This document shows, piece after piece, positions 22,691-34,906 of a stretch of DNA of 64,000 bases. The DNA comes from Haberlea rhodopensis (Eukaryota; Streptophyta; Magnoliopsida; Lamiales; Gesneriaceae), in contig CAJQUN010000457.1 in assembly GCA_907163345.1 (NCBI GenBank), positions 186,001 to 250,000 of the forward strand, given 5' to 3'. The notes beneath the pieces are model-generated. The model saw only the letters and a list, made by a program, of their open reading frames with translations, made no database searches and was not told the DNA's origin. A program made the translations under genes and the position numbers. Every line of letters starts with the position of its first letter. The first letter of the stretch is position 1.

Positions 22691-23239
22691 TAATTAAAAC
22701 GATAATTTGATTGGTTCCAAATCCTACTTGGGTCCAGACATGATTACTCATTTCGTGACACACACTTGTATAACCCTGAATTGTTTGCGTCTGTGTGTGT
22801 CCTGAAATGTGTGTGCATTAAGTGGTGATGGTGTTCTTGGGTGATGTATGTGATAGTGAGTGTATGCATGTTGTTTGGTTTTTGGTTTCTGTTGGGAAGC
22901 ATATACCTCTTCTGGACATGCATACAATTATAGTATCAGTTGGGTTTCACCTCTCGAGTTGCTTGACCAGTGGGCTTATGTCCATTTCTGAAATTTTGCC
23001 CCGATCTAGCTTTCTCTATTGGCTCAACATAACATATACCTTTGTGTGATGCCTGTTCCTTGATGAGTATTGGCTTAACAAGTTCCTTAACAATTCACTT
23101 GGTTCATATACTGTGCTGGATCTGACAAAGTTCGTTGTTTGAACCTTGTTCTTCTCTAGACACAGTTGAGATTTGATACCAGATGAGTTACTTTCATTGT
23201 TAGTGTAGCATATACCGGTATACCGGTAAGATCACCAGC
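22690..23239 (-). other. Copia gag-protease linker, left of the LARD insertion
   Basis: No long open frame. It continues the Copia internal sequence up to the LARD target site CCAGC at 23235-23239 and includes a short GTGTGTGT-rich segment near 22790-22815. The matching right side resumes at 32162. Confidence 0.55.
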
Positions 23240-26057
23240 TGTAAGGACCCCGTATACTTAACCCTTGATTAGTGTATTAATCATTAATGTGTGGCACATG
23301 CTTTTAATAAAATTGTTCGGGAAACTCAGATGATACTTTACCATTGAATGGCAATTACAAAATTTTCTTTAACATACAGCGTTATAAGCTCGTCTTCCTA
23401 ACAACAATAGACTCATAGAGCTCGCCCATTACACCACTTTTTACTTGTGGACTTTTATAAAAATTTGGGCAGAGTCTCCCCATAAATAGAGCTATCCCGA
23501 AATAAAAGCACAGCACATAACATAATTCCCGGCCAGGGAAAACATAATACTCATCAGAATGCAGCAATAATAAGTAAATTCCCAGCCAGGGAAGACACCA
23601 CACATATGACATCAAAAGTGGGTTTCAACACCCACATAATACGCCAATGACTCTCATATCATTTAGCAATTCTACCTCTAATTGCATGCAACATAGAATG
23701 AAAGAGAGAAAGGCTCATGCCTTTACATACAACCCATATACAAGTATAATCGTGCTCACATGCGAGCATCATGAATATGTATATAACCCTCATGGGCGTA
23801 TGAGTACTTTATACGATACCGTGCTTCATCAAGTCCTGGTACCACGATCCTGGAAGTACATCCAATCAACAGCTCGAGCTCATCTCCAAAGCCATCGATG
23901 TACCTATTCACCTGCCCCAACAGAGACAGCCCCCAACGGGGTGAGCATACCAATTCCACAATTTCATAATCATAATGACATAATACATAATTTACGAAAA
24001 TGTAAATATTGTGGAACATATGTGATACTTCCTGGATGATATCACCCTCATCATAGCGTACCCCTGTAATAATCATGTTCTCAAAACAGATAAATCATCA
24101 AATCCTGAATATGCAGTTAATCATCACATTGGTTAACCCTAGCCAGTTCAAATTAACAACATTTCATAACGTCTTACTTTAACTAGCAATGATTAGCAAC
24201 ATTTCATAACATCATTTCATAACATCATTTCATAACATCTTTCCATAACATCATTTCATAACATCTTTTCATAACATCATTTCATAACATCTTTTCATAA
24301 CATCATTTCATAACATCTTTTCATAAATCATTTCATAACATCTTTTCATAACATCATTTCATAACATCATTTCATAACATCTTTTCATAACATCTTACTT
24401 TATCTAGCAATTATCATAATTCTAGATATCATATTGGTATTTCCTTAACTTCCGATACTGGTTAATCACTTCTCTGATTAACTACGTCTATGTTCCTATT
24501 ATTACCAATAGGGAATAAAATACAGATATCCTAGATATCTAATCAAATACCACATTTTCATTTCTTACTTCAAGGTAACGTCATACTATGGGTGTTTGCT
24601 CCGTAGCAACCACACCTCATCATTGGCTCGCTTCATAGCGGCACTGAACGTTCCACTATGTGAATCAACATATCGTAACCGAGTCCCGATACCATCATAG
24701 CAAAGCATTTCATGTATTTTAGATCATGCATCGTACTTGTAAAACATCATTTAAACTATGCTCGTACGCTAAACGTACCTTAAATCCTCGAAGTCCGAGC
24801 CAAACCTTGCTCGAGTTCCATGCCCCGAGAAACGATGTGCTAAAACGAAAATAATTCACAATTATTTACGAACATGTAACCCATGCTCAAGCACATTCAT
24901 AACCCTCAGAATATTGTCAACACACGACAATAAATCATTTAAAAGACCCGGGGCAGGGTACATGCAGGGAGGGAAAACGAATGCGACATATCGAAAAATT
25001 GCCCAAGAACACCTTCAATAATTCGAACCCTAGCATCACCATTCGAACCCAACCAAGCATCATAAATCATCTAAAACATGTAATAAATGATCCCTAACAT
25101 GAATCATCAACCCATAGCCAAAATCCCCAAAATTCGAAATCAAACCCTCACCAAATTAGGGCAAATTCGAACCATAACATCTTAATTCGATCCCACTTAA
25201 GCATCATAATTCATTTAAGCATGAATAAATCGAATCCTAACAAGAATTATCATCCTCATGCCAACAATCCCCAAAATTCGAACATAAAACCCCCACACAT
25301 CAAGAAATTCGAAACAACATCCTCAAATTCGAACTCAATCCTTAAATTCGAACACAATACCTCCAAATTTAGCAGGGAATAACATGAGAGGGACGAAAAA
25401 GGGGTAAAGAACGTTACCCAGTCGAAAATCGGAAGCAAAATCGACCAAAATCGATAACCCTAGAATTTGGGGATCGGCGCACTTCTATAAAATTCGACTT
25501 CAAATCGCGATGAAACTTCAAATTGACGGAGGGGAAATGAGCGCCTGGACGAGACGAAGCCGTGGGTAGGTCGGACGCGCCGAACGGCGGCCGGACGGCG
25601 GCGGGCGAAGCGCTGGAAGTCGCGGGGTGCAGGGCTGACGGGAAGAGGGGCGCGCGGGAGAGAGAGAGAAAATGTGAGGGCTGAAATGAAATTCTTATTT
25701 AAAATTTTGGGTTCAATTGGTATTTATAGCAAAAATACCCCGAAAAATTAATAGCCCCACAAATACATCGTGATTCATTAAAAATCATCTGTTTTCAAAA
25801 ACTCTCTCTCTAACTCCAAAACCCCCTACCGGTGCTCACATAGCACCCGAGATTCCGAGACACATCAAAAACCCAACTCTTAGGGTTTACACCGTAATGT
25901 GAATACAATCTCAACCTCTGGATCCAACGATCCCAACTACCCAAATAAACGAGCCCAGAAGGCCCAACATCGCGATTAAACTCCAAATCGCTACGTAAAA
26001 CCACTTTAGGGATTATTAACATTACGGGATTAACATCTATAATCCCTGGTCATCACA
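23240..26057 (-). repeat. LARD 3' LTR (left), 2818 bp
   Basis: Starts TGTAAGGACCCCG and ends GGTCATCACA. It contains a minisatellite (24190-24400), a run of AATTCGAAC motifs near 25015-25375, and a GC-rich region (25545-25665). It ends beside the purine tract. The small open frames inside occur in both LTR copies and match no known protein. Confidence 0.93.
24190..24400. repeat. TTTCATAACATC(A/T) minisatellite in the left LTR
   Basis: A unit of about 13 bp, TTTCATAACATCA or TTTCATAACATCT, repeats about 15 times. The same array of equal length is in the other LTR at 30293-30500, so copy number has not changed since insertion. Confidence 0.9.
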
Positions 26058-27959
26058 ATATCCCCCACTAAAAGAATTTCGTCCTCGAAATTAGCACTGG
26101 TGTAACACGTAACACCCAGGCTACACAACAACATGAAGCCATAACTTCGATTCTTGACCATATCAGAATCGTATTAATAAACGCGAGGATACTTACCTCT
26201 CATCAAACTCTGAAACAGAGCGACTTACCAAAACCAACATATCACTTAAGAGGCAAAACGTACCTCGATGCGGGTCATCCTAAAAGTCAGTCTCTCATGA
26301 CTGAAAAACAACCTATACTTACGACTGTAGATCGGACAGTCATCCTTCGTTCTAATACAACCAGTAAGAACGCATCCTGAATGACACATCAACCGTGAGA
26401 ACGTTGACCTCGTGTCAAACTCTGGAGTGGAACAGACTTCCAAATCCATCATAACGTCAAAGAGCGTCAGCACAGCTCAACGCTAATAATCCAAAAGCAG
26501 TTAGTCAACTGAAACTGTAAGGATTCGAATCGCTCCTGATTCCATCGTAGATTTCATTCCTTGACATCTCTTATCATGACTCACGATGTCCAACATACAT
26601 CGTTACGAGGGAAACACTAGTATTCCACGGTGTACACATAACAAACCTGGTTTCCACTTTCAAACCTCCTCTATCGAAGGAGCAGTCGCATCATTGCAAC
26701 TCAAATACATGGATTCTCAGATCGAATCAACGACGACTTGACGACTCTCTCGTTGGTACTTCACATCATGAGCTGTCCAGACAAGTCTCCCCAAGATTAA
26801 ACATAAACATATATACGTTTCAGTGAGGCATACTCAACCTCAACTTCAAATGACGTGGTGACTACCAGAGTTCACCACAATCCACTTCGTATCACCTTAC
26901 GATTTGCCAAACTTGGTTCCAACGAGCAGTATAACGGCTCTAGCAAGCCCATCATGGTGCTGCACACACGCGGCAGACAAACTAATCGCTGTCTCACTAG
27001 GTTCACCTCAAACCTACCAATCAGATGGACGTTTCCACACGGCATACCATACCATGGGAAGAACAATCAATAGAGTAGTGGGTCTTTACCCAACATTCCT
27101 CCAATGCTGATATACCCTGGACACTTCAATGTCCCCATGTACTTAACATAACCTGATCCTACTCCCTTAGGACCCATCTTACATCCTCATGGGTGGTGTG
27201 ACCATGTCTACCACATGTCATATCAATAGAAAGCGAGTAATTCCTCCACGATTACTCCTATCGTCAAAAACATGGCCAAAAAGCCAATCCAACGAGCATA
27301 CCTCAAGGGTATCACCACTCGTAATATGATTGCCTCAAACAATATCTGCGGTACAATCACATGTACAACGCGTCCATCCACTCCTCGAGCAACCCGCTCG
27401 GTATAAGGGTCACGTCAATCGGTGACGCACACACCTCCTTGTGCCCGACACTGGCACCCAAGGCATACAACTGAAAACGTATGCTCAACGCATTGCTCAT
27501 CGTAACGATGATGCATGTCTAATAAGACATCTCCTACACCATCGTCAACGTCATCCTGTGACGACACATGCCAACTCATGGCATCTAAGGTATCGTCAAC
27601 TAGTGACGATACAAGTCAACAATGACATCTAAATAACCTAGTCAACTCGTGACGGTCCATGTACATCAACATATGTCATCCATCATCATGCTAGTAAATA
27701 GTCATAATAAAACATGCATATCAACGCATACCAGCAATAATAATGCTAATAAAATAGCAATATCTCATACCTCATCGCTGACAAGATAGCGGCATACCTA
27801 TCTCCGTCGCTCCATAATAATACGTAATCAGCACCCATCGCTCGAAGGCGGCCAAAATCCTGTGCTGAATATATAGCGGTACAGTCCATCGCTATAGAAT
27901 CGACGGCATGATACCTCGTCATATAATAGGTGGCATGAAACCTCGCTATACACCTGAGC

Positions 27960-28215
27960 ATGAATCATCGTCCACATAATAGCGGAAAGAGGCATCGCTA
28001 TCAATACATCTGGCGGAAAGAACCATCGCCAATCAATATAGCGGAATGAGGCATCGCTATCATACATCTGGCGGAAAGAACCATCGCCAATCAATATAGC
28101 GGAATGAGGCATCGCTATCATACATCTGACGGAAAGAACCATCGCCAATCAATATAGCGGAATGAGGCATCGCTATCATACATCTGGCGGAAAGAACCAT
28201 CGCCAGTCCTCATAA
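27960..28215. repeat. 58-bp tandem repeat in the LARD interior
   Basis: A unit with AATATAGCGGAATGAGGCAT, CGCTATCATACATCTGGCGG and AAAGAACCATCGCCAATC recurs every 58 bp (AATATAGCGG at 28035, 28093 and 28151), with diverged copies on either side. Confidence 0.92.
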
Positions 28216-28254
28216 AAGAATGAGTCATCGTAAATCCTCATAATAATATCGTAT

Positions 28255-28430
28255 GGCCTCTTACCATATGGGGCACCTTACCCCGTGGCACCTTACCACA
28301 ATAACATCGCATGGCTACTTACCATGTGGGGCACCTTACCCCCGTGGCACCTTAGCACAATAACATCGCATGGCTACTTACCATGTGGGGCACCTTACCC
28401 CGTGGCACCTTACCACAATAACATCGTATG
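28255..28430. repeat. 58/59-bp tandem repeat, second sequence
   Basis: A unit with CATGGCTACTTACCATGTGG, GGCACCTTACCCCGTGGCAC and CTTACCACAATAACATCG is present about three times. ATGGCTACTT starts at 28311 and 28370. Its period nearly equals that of the adjacent array although the sequence differs. Confidence 0.9.
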
Positions 28431-28560
28431 CACATCATCATATAAACATCGTATGCACATCATCATATAAACATCTTATGCACATCATCATATAAACATC
28501 GTATGCACATCATCATATAAACATCTTATGCACATCATCATATAAACATCGTATAAACAT
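28430..28560. repeat. 25-bp tandem repeat CATCGTATGCACATCATCAT...
   Basis: About five copies of a 25-bp unit (ATCATATAAACATCGTATGC plus CACATC). They pass into looser CATCATAAACATC-type simple sequence to about 28900. Confidence 0.88.
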
Positions 28561-29326
28561 CATCATTATAATCTTATTCCTCATAATCATCATCATAATC
28601 ATTATCATAAACATCATATCATCTTTACTTATCATAAGCATTATCATAACTTACTTATCATTATCATCATCATAAACATCTTATCATCTTTACTCATCGT
28701 AAACATCATCATAAACTTACTTATCATAATCATCATCATAAACATCATATCATCTTTACTTATCATAAACATTATCATAACTTACTTATCATTATCACCA
28801 TAAACTTATTTGTAATAACATCATCGTAAACATCTTATCATCTTTATTCATCATAGACATCATCATCATAAACATCGTAATTACTTCTGTAATCATAGCA
28901 TAGTCATAGTGTAAGAATATGTTACCGTCCGATGCCCGTACGCGTCTTACGTACCTTCCTCGCTTGAACATTACATGAACAAACGCATTAGTATATTCAA
29001 TAATAATTGAGACCATACCGAAGTATTCCACTGTCGGTTGTCTACCCAGTCTGTCCTCAGACAATACATCATATCTTTCTTTTCCCTGATTTTCTTCCAA
29101 AATCAGATTCCTTGGCACGTAGCATATAGAGTGTTAGACATCGCTATTAATGCCATCCTATCGTGTTCCACACGATTCCTGCAACCACAATTGTTAGCAA
29201 TACCACTTTTCATATCATAAAAGCACATAAACAATTAGTCATGTCGTATAACATTAATGCCATCATGCATAAATATGTGCTATCAATAACTTCCTAGGCC
29301 CTTAACAGCCCCAATGAGCAACCACT

Positions 29327-29338
29327 GCTCTGATACCA
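29327..29338 (-). promoter_or_regulatory. LARD primer-binding site (initiator tRNA-Met)
   Basis: The minus strand reads TGGTATCAGAGC, an exact match to the usual initiator-tRNA-Met primer site, four bases inside the 5' LTR that begins at 29343. Confidence 0.93.
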
Positions 29339-29342
29339 CTAA

Positions 29343-32161
29343 TGTAAGGACCCCGTATAATTAACCCTTGATTAGTGTATTAATCATTAATGTGTGGCAC
29401 ATGCTTTTAATAAAATTGTTCGGGAAACTCAGATGATACTTTACCATTGAATGGCAATTACAAAATTTTCTTTAACATACAGCGTTATAAGCTCGTCTTC
29501 CTAACAACAATAGACTCATAGAGCTCGCCCATTACACCACTTTTTACTTGTGGACTTTTATAAAAATTTGGGCAGAGTATCCCCATAAATAGAGCTATCC
29601 CGAAATAAAAGCACAGCACATAACATTATTCCCGGCCAGGGAAAACATAATACTCATCAGAATGCAGCAATAATAAGTAAATTCCCAGCCAGGGAAGACA
29701 CCGCACATATGACATCAAAAGTGGGTTTCAACACCCACATAATAAGCCAATGACTCTCATATCATTTAGCAATTCTACCTCTAATTGCATGCAACATAGA
29801 ATGAAAGAGAGAAAGGCTCATGCCTTTACATACAACCCATATACAAGTATAATCGTGCTCACATGCGAGCTTCATGAATATGTATATAACCCTCATGGGC
29901 GTATGAGTACTTTATACGATACCGTGCTTCATCAAGCCCTGGTACCACGATCCTGGAAGTACATCCAATCAACAGCTCGAGCTCATCTCCAAAGCCATCG
30001 ATGTACCTGTTCACCTGCCCCAACAGAGACAGCCCCCAACGGGGTGAGCATACCAATTCCACAATTTCATAATCATAATGACATAATACATAATTTACGA
30101 AAATGTAAATATTGTGGAACATATGTGATACTTCCTGGATGATATCACCCTCATCATAGCGTACCCCTGTAATAATCCTGTTCTCAAAACAGATAAATCA
30201 TCAAATCCTGAATATGCAGTTAATCATCACATTGGTTAACCCTAGCCAGTTCAAATTAACAACATTTCATAACGTCTTACTTTAACTAGCAATGATTAGC
30301 AACATTTCATAACATCATTTCATAACATCATTTCATAACATCTTTTCATAACATCATTTCATAACATCTTTTCATAACATCATTTCATAACATCTTTTCA
30401 TAACATCATTTCATAACATCTTTTCATAAATCATTTCATAACATCTTTTCATAACATCATTTCATAACATCATTTCATAACATCTTTTCATAACATCTTA
30501 CTTTATCTAGCAATTATCATAATTCTAGATATCATATTGGTATTTCCTTAACTTCCGATACTGGTTAATCACTTCTCTGATTAACTACGTCTCTGTTCCT
30601 ATTATTACCAATAGGGAATAAAATACAGATATCCTAGATATCTAATCAAATACCACATTTTCATTTCTTACTTCAAGGTAACGTCATACTATGGGTGTTT
30701 GCTCCGTAGCAACCACACCTCATCATTGGCTCGCTTCATAGCGGCACTGAACGTTCCACTATGTGAATCAACATATCGTAACCGAGTCCCGATACCATCA
30801 TAGCAAAGCATTTCATGTATTTTAGATCATGCATCGTACTTGTAAAACATCATTTAAACTATGCTCGTACGCTAAACGTACCTTAAATCCTCGAAGTCCG
30901 AGCCAAACCTTGCTCGAGTTCCATGCCCCGAGAAACGATGTGCTAAAACGATAAATAATTCACAATTATTTACGAACATGTAACCCATGCTCAAGCACAT
31001 TCATAACCCTCAGAATATTGTCAACACACGACAATAAATCATTTAAAAGACCCGGGGCAGGGTACATGCAGGGAGGGAAAACGAATGCGACATATCGAAA
31101 AATTGCCCAAGAACACCTTCAATAATTCGAACCCTAGCATCACCATTCGAACCCAACCAAGCATCATAAATCATCTAAAACATGTAATAAATGATCCCTA
31201 ACATGAATCATCAGCCCATAGCCAAAATCCCCAAAATTCGAAATCAAACCCTCACCAAATTAGGGCAAATTCGAACCATAACATCTTAATTCGATCCCAC
31301 TTAAGCATCATAATTCATTTAAGCATGAATAAATCGAATCCTAACAAGAATTATCATCCTCATGCCAACAATCCCCAAAATTCGAACATAAAACCCCCAC
31401 ACATCAAGAAATTCGAAACAACATCCTCAAATTCGAACTCAATCCTTAAATTCGAACACAATACCTCCAAATTTAGCAGGGAATAACATGAGAGGGACGA
31501 AAAAGGGGTAAAGAACGTTACCCAGTCGAAAATCGGAAGCAAAATCGACCAAAATCGATAACCCTAGAATTTGGGGATCGGCGCACTTCTATAAAATTCG
31601 ACTTCAAATCGCGATGAAACTTCAAATTGACGGAGGGGAAATGAGCGCCTGGACGAGACGAAGCCGTGGGTAGGTCGGACGCGCCGAACGGCGGCCGGAC
31701 GGCGGCGGGCGAAGCGCTGGAAGTCGCGGGGTGCAGGGCTGACGGGAAGAGGGGCGCGCGGGAGAGAGAGAGAAAATGTGAGGGCTGAAATGAAATTCTT
31801 ATTTAAAATTTTGGGTTCAATTGGTATTTATAGCAAAAATACCCCGAAAAATTAATAGCCCCACAAATACATCGTGATTCATTAAAAATCATCTGTTTTC
31901 AAAAACTCTCTCTCTAACTCCAAAACCCCCTACCGGTGCTCACATAGCACCCGAGATTCCGAGACACATCAAAAACCCAACTCTTAGGTTTTACACCGTA
32001 ATGTGAATACAATCTCAACCTCTGGATCCAACGATCCCAACTACCCAAATAAACGAGCCCAGAAGGCCCAACATCGCGATTAAACTCCAAATCGCTACGT
32101 AAAACCACTTTAGGGATTATTAACATTACGGGATTAACATCTATAATCCCTGGTCATCACA
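29343..32161 (-). repeat. LARD 5' LTR (right), 2819 bp
   Basis: Nearly identical copy of 23240-26057. Differences seen include GTATAATTA vs GTATACTTA near the start, AGAGTATCC vs AGAGTCTCC, and one extra T in AAACGATAAATAATTC. It contains the same minisatellite at 30293-30500. As the 5' LTR on the minus strand it should hold the element's promoter, but I cannot place a TATA box with confidence. Confidence 0.93.
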
Positions 32162-32320
32162 CCAGCAAGCCTTATCGACTCAAGCATCTCATCTTTTCTG
32201 GCAGTTGATACGTTTCATGTGCGAACCAGTTTAATGAGTTTTCTGGTGTGCATATCTGGCTTCATCCCTTTCTTTCTCGAGTAGACTTACTTTTTCCCTT
32301 AGGCATTCCAACTCCTTTGA

Positions 32321-33666
32321 TTATTCACAATCAAGTTTGTTGTTTTGCTGTTCCATTGGGATTGAATGTTCAGTCTTATAATTCTCGAAAGATTCATACA
32401 GCATCTGATACTCATTAATCATGTCCTGCAATGCGTTAGTGAGTTCATTATGTGTAAATTCAGAAAGATTAGAGTCAGTTACCTCACTGTAATTATTGGC
32501 CATTAGACAGTGAACTTCTCCATCTTCATTCTCACTGGATGAGCTGGTAGATTCTTCTGATTTTGATTCTGAATCATCCCATTTGCTCTTGTTTTCTTCA
32601 GCCACTAGTACTTTCTGGTCTCTGTCACTTCTGGATGATCTTCTCTTTTCCTTGGACTTCCTATGGTCCTTGGATCCTCTCTTTTGATCATCCTTCTTTG
32701 GCTTAGGACACTCAGCGATAAAATGTCATGGTTTAAGACAGTTGAAGCGGACACGATCGTCCTCATATGATCTACTTCTGAAGTTCTGCTTCTTTGGATA
32801 AGATTGATAGGTCTTCTGATTCATTTTCATAAATTTTCCAAACTTCTTGACAAACAGTGGCATTGCATCATTGCATATTTGTTCGGGAGTCATCTCTGTT
32901 TTGGTGGACAGGGACTCTGATGCAGTAAGGGCTTTGGATGGTTGACTGGTGCTGGGTTCATCTTCAATCCGAATGCCTAGTTCAAACTCATATGCCTTTA
33001 AGTCAGCAAATAGATCATGCAGATCTATCTTGTTTAAATCTTTGGATTCTCTCATGGCAACTGTTTTTACATCTCATTCTCTTGGGAGACCTCTCATGAC
33101 CTTTATGGTGACTTCTCTGTTGGATAGATCCTTACCTAGTCTATTGAGTTCATTGATGATTCCAGTTACTCTTTCATCATACTCACTGAGAGTTTCTCCA
33201 TACATCATTTTATGTTTTAGAAGTTCTGTAGAGCGACAGTGAGCTTGTTTTCCTTGGTTTGGTCATTCCATTCACACAGCTGAGCAATCTTTTCCCAGAT
33301 GTCTTTAGCAGTGGGACACATCTTAATTTTATTGAACATATTTTTGTCAAATGTTTGGAACAATCTGTCATTAGCCACATTGTCCAGATTTGCTTTTTTC
33401 TTTTCCTCATTTGTCCAGGATGCTCTGTCCTTTATGACCATCTGAGGTTCACCACTGGTAATGACAGCTGCTGTGTTGATCTTCATGATCTTCATTGGTC
33501 CATCAGTGATGACGAACCACATGTCATCGTCTTGAACACTCAGATGTGCTTGCATACGAATTCTCCAGTAATCGTATTCATCTTTCTTGAACATGGGAAT
33601 CTTGCTGAATGAGGCCATCAGTTTTTGGTATTTCTCAAGATTGAGAAGACCTTGCTTTGATACCAC
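32321..33666 (-). pseudogene. Copia gag polyprotein region
   Basis: Begins at 33666 (MVSKQGLLNLEKYQKLMASF), close to the primer site. It has the Copia gag core FKKDEYDYWRIRMQAHLSVQ and WEKIAQLCEWNDQTKENKLT, then an ISELM-like middle (32726-33055). A zinc knuckle near 32700-32760 has lost its first cysteine and carries a TGA where the aromatic residue should be. The acidic tail (32321-32605) contains ESTSSSSENEDGEV. Frameshifts at about 33217 and 33060 break it. Gag forms the particle in intact elements. Confidence 0.9.
33654..33665 (-). promoter_or_regulatory. SIRE-like Copia primer-binding site
   Basis: The minus strand reads TGGTATCAAAGC, one base different from the initiator-tRNA-Met site TGGTATCAGAGC. 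It sits two bases from the 5' LTR end at 33668. Confidence 0.85.
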
Positions 33667-33667
33667 T

Positions 33668-34709
33668 TGTTAGGATCGGAGTAATGTTTAGAAGGGGGGT
33701 TAAATAAAAACTAGACTCAAATTTGATTTTTCTTTGTTACTACAGACTGTTAAATACTGCAGTAGCTTCTCAATTAGTTGCAAGTCAACAGAAACTGATG
33801 ATAGTGATTAAGACATCTGCTGGACTTGTGAGTAATAAAAATGAATGGTAAATTGTAGAAAGTAAATGACACAAGAGTTGTTTCTGGAAGTTCGAAGCAC
33901 AACGCTTCTACGTCTTCCATTCTTTCTTTGCAGGAAGGATTCACTAGAAGACTTTGAGTAATACAATCCTGTTTGTACAACCCCAATTCAGCTGGATTTA
34001 CCCCACTACCAGACTGAAACTCCTAGTCTCTCAATCTGTTCAGACACAATCCGTCTGACAGTTACAAAGAGCTCACTCTTCTATCTTAGAGCAAATACAA
34101 TTGATAAAGTGAATTAATTAAGCACAAATGATCCTTAAGCGACCAAATAAAACAATAAGCAGTGCTTATAACTTTGAGCAGATCGATAAGATGAAGTATC
34201 TCGATGATATTGTCTGCTCAAATGAATGCTCAAATAAAGTGATTGATTTTTGATCTCGTATGCGTTTTAATCTCTAGTGTCCGACGCCTTTGAGCATTTT
34301 AAGTTGCACCTGTATACAAGCATTTCTGCCAACGACAATATTTTCTTTTGTGTGCAACTCTTTACTTTGGTCAACCTCTGAACAAGCTACAATCTTCTAT
34401 TTTAGACACTTTCCATTCTGGTCTGTTCTTTCGGCGCTTGTCCTTTGTCTATTTACCATTTAAGGTAATCTTCAGTCCTTGGTCTTTTTTCAGCATTAAA
34501 TGCTTCAATAAATAGCCGTTGATTATTCGGGCTGATGAACGAAGTTTGCTAACTTAGTAAGTTCTGATCTGTTCTGCATTGATCTGGTCTGCTCTGATCT
34601 GGTTGACATCGATCTGGTCTGTTTGTCACTGACTTTATCGGTCTGGTCTGTTTGTCACTGACTCTATCGGTCTGGTCTGTTTTGTTATTTTTAAAATCCG
34701 TAATCAACA
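33668..34709 (-). repeat. Copia 5' LTR (right)
   Basis: A 1042-bp partner of 13047-14098, ending CCGTAATCAACA on the plus strand. The following ATGGCCTGC restores the gypsy RT sequence (LLKAGH on the minus strand). Confidence 0.92.
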
Positions 34710-34782
34710 AATGGCCTGCTTTCAACAATTCTTCTACTTGCTTAGCAATAATTGTATCCTTTTCGGGCCCAAAATGCATCAT
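34549..34782 (-). pseudogene. Gypsy RT start, cut by the Copia insertion
   Basis: Encodes MMHFGPEKDTIIAKQVEELL and KAGH, then enters the Copia LTR. The expected next residues resume at 13046. This split defines the insertion point of the Copia element. Confidence 0.88.
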
Positions 34783-34906
34783 CTTCTGCTTGATTCCCGA
34801 GCATTAGGATCAACATTTAGATGGTGTTCGGCGATTTCTGGCTTGACCCCGACTAGATCAGCAGTACTCAATGCGAACACATCCACATTCTGATTCAAGC
34901 AGTCAA

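Larger units (their letters stand above)
26058..29342 (-). other. LARD internal region, non-coding, rich in tandem repeats
   Basis: The 3285-bp interior has only short ORFs without known domains. From right to left it holds the primer site (29327-29338), simple CAT/ATC-rich sequence (28560-28900), tandem arrays (27960-28560), and a complex unique part down to the purine tract. I looked for CCHC, DSG/DTG, DDE and YVDD motifs in the listed frames and saw none. Confidence 0.85.
23240..32161 (-). mobile_element. LARD-like non-autonomous LTR retrotransposon, 8922 bp, TSD CCAGC
   Basis: Two near-identical LTRs (23240-26057 and 29343-32161) flank a 3285-bp internal region. CCAGC is duplicated at 23235-23239 and 32162-32166. 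The initiator-tRNA-Met primer site TGGTATCAGAGC is at 29327-29338 on the minus strand, and a purine tract (GTGGGGGATAT) at about 26058-26070, so the element reads right to left. No gag, protease, integrase or RT is recognisable. The internal region instead carries several tandem arrays. By eye the LTRs differ at about 14 positions plus one indel, which indicates a recent insertion. Long LTRs plus a non-coding interior define the LARD class. Mobilisation would need an autonomous partner. Confidence 0.93.
13047..34709 (-). mobile_element. SIRE/Maximus-like Copia retrotransposon inserted in the gypsy RT
   Basis: LTRs lie at 13047-14098 and 33668-34709 and share termini TGTTAGGATCGG / AATCAACA on the plus strand. 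The element reads on the minus strand: 5' LTR right, PBS next to it (GCTTTGATACCA, complement of a near initiator-tRNA-Met site), gag, protease, integrase, RT, RNase H, an extra 3' ORF, then a purine tract beside the left LTR. It spans 21.7 kb but is about 10.3 kb after removing two later insertions (17593-19971 and 23240-32161). The 8-bp GCAGGCCA flanks both ends, with two extra T residues on one side. Its length and post-pol ORF fit the SIRE/Maximus lineage. Confidence 0.9.

Noticed and set aside
25256..26473. Small ORFs in the LARD LTR as genes
   Set aside because: Equivalent frames recur in the other LTR (31360-32126), have no known domain and no sign of coding constraint. They lie in LTR sequence.
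27960..28560. CRISPR-like array or coding repeat protein
   Set aside because: Units are contiguous tandem repeats. The minus-strand frame through them is a by-product of a repeat unit without stops, not a supported gene.
32949..33612. Plus-strand frames over the gag region
   Set aside because: Complement of the well-supported minus-strand Copia gag.
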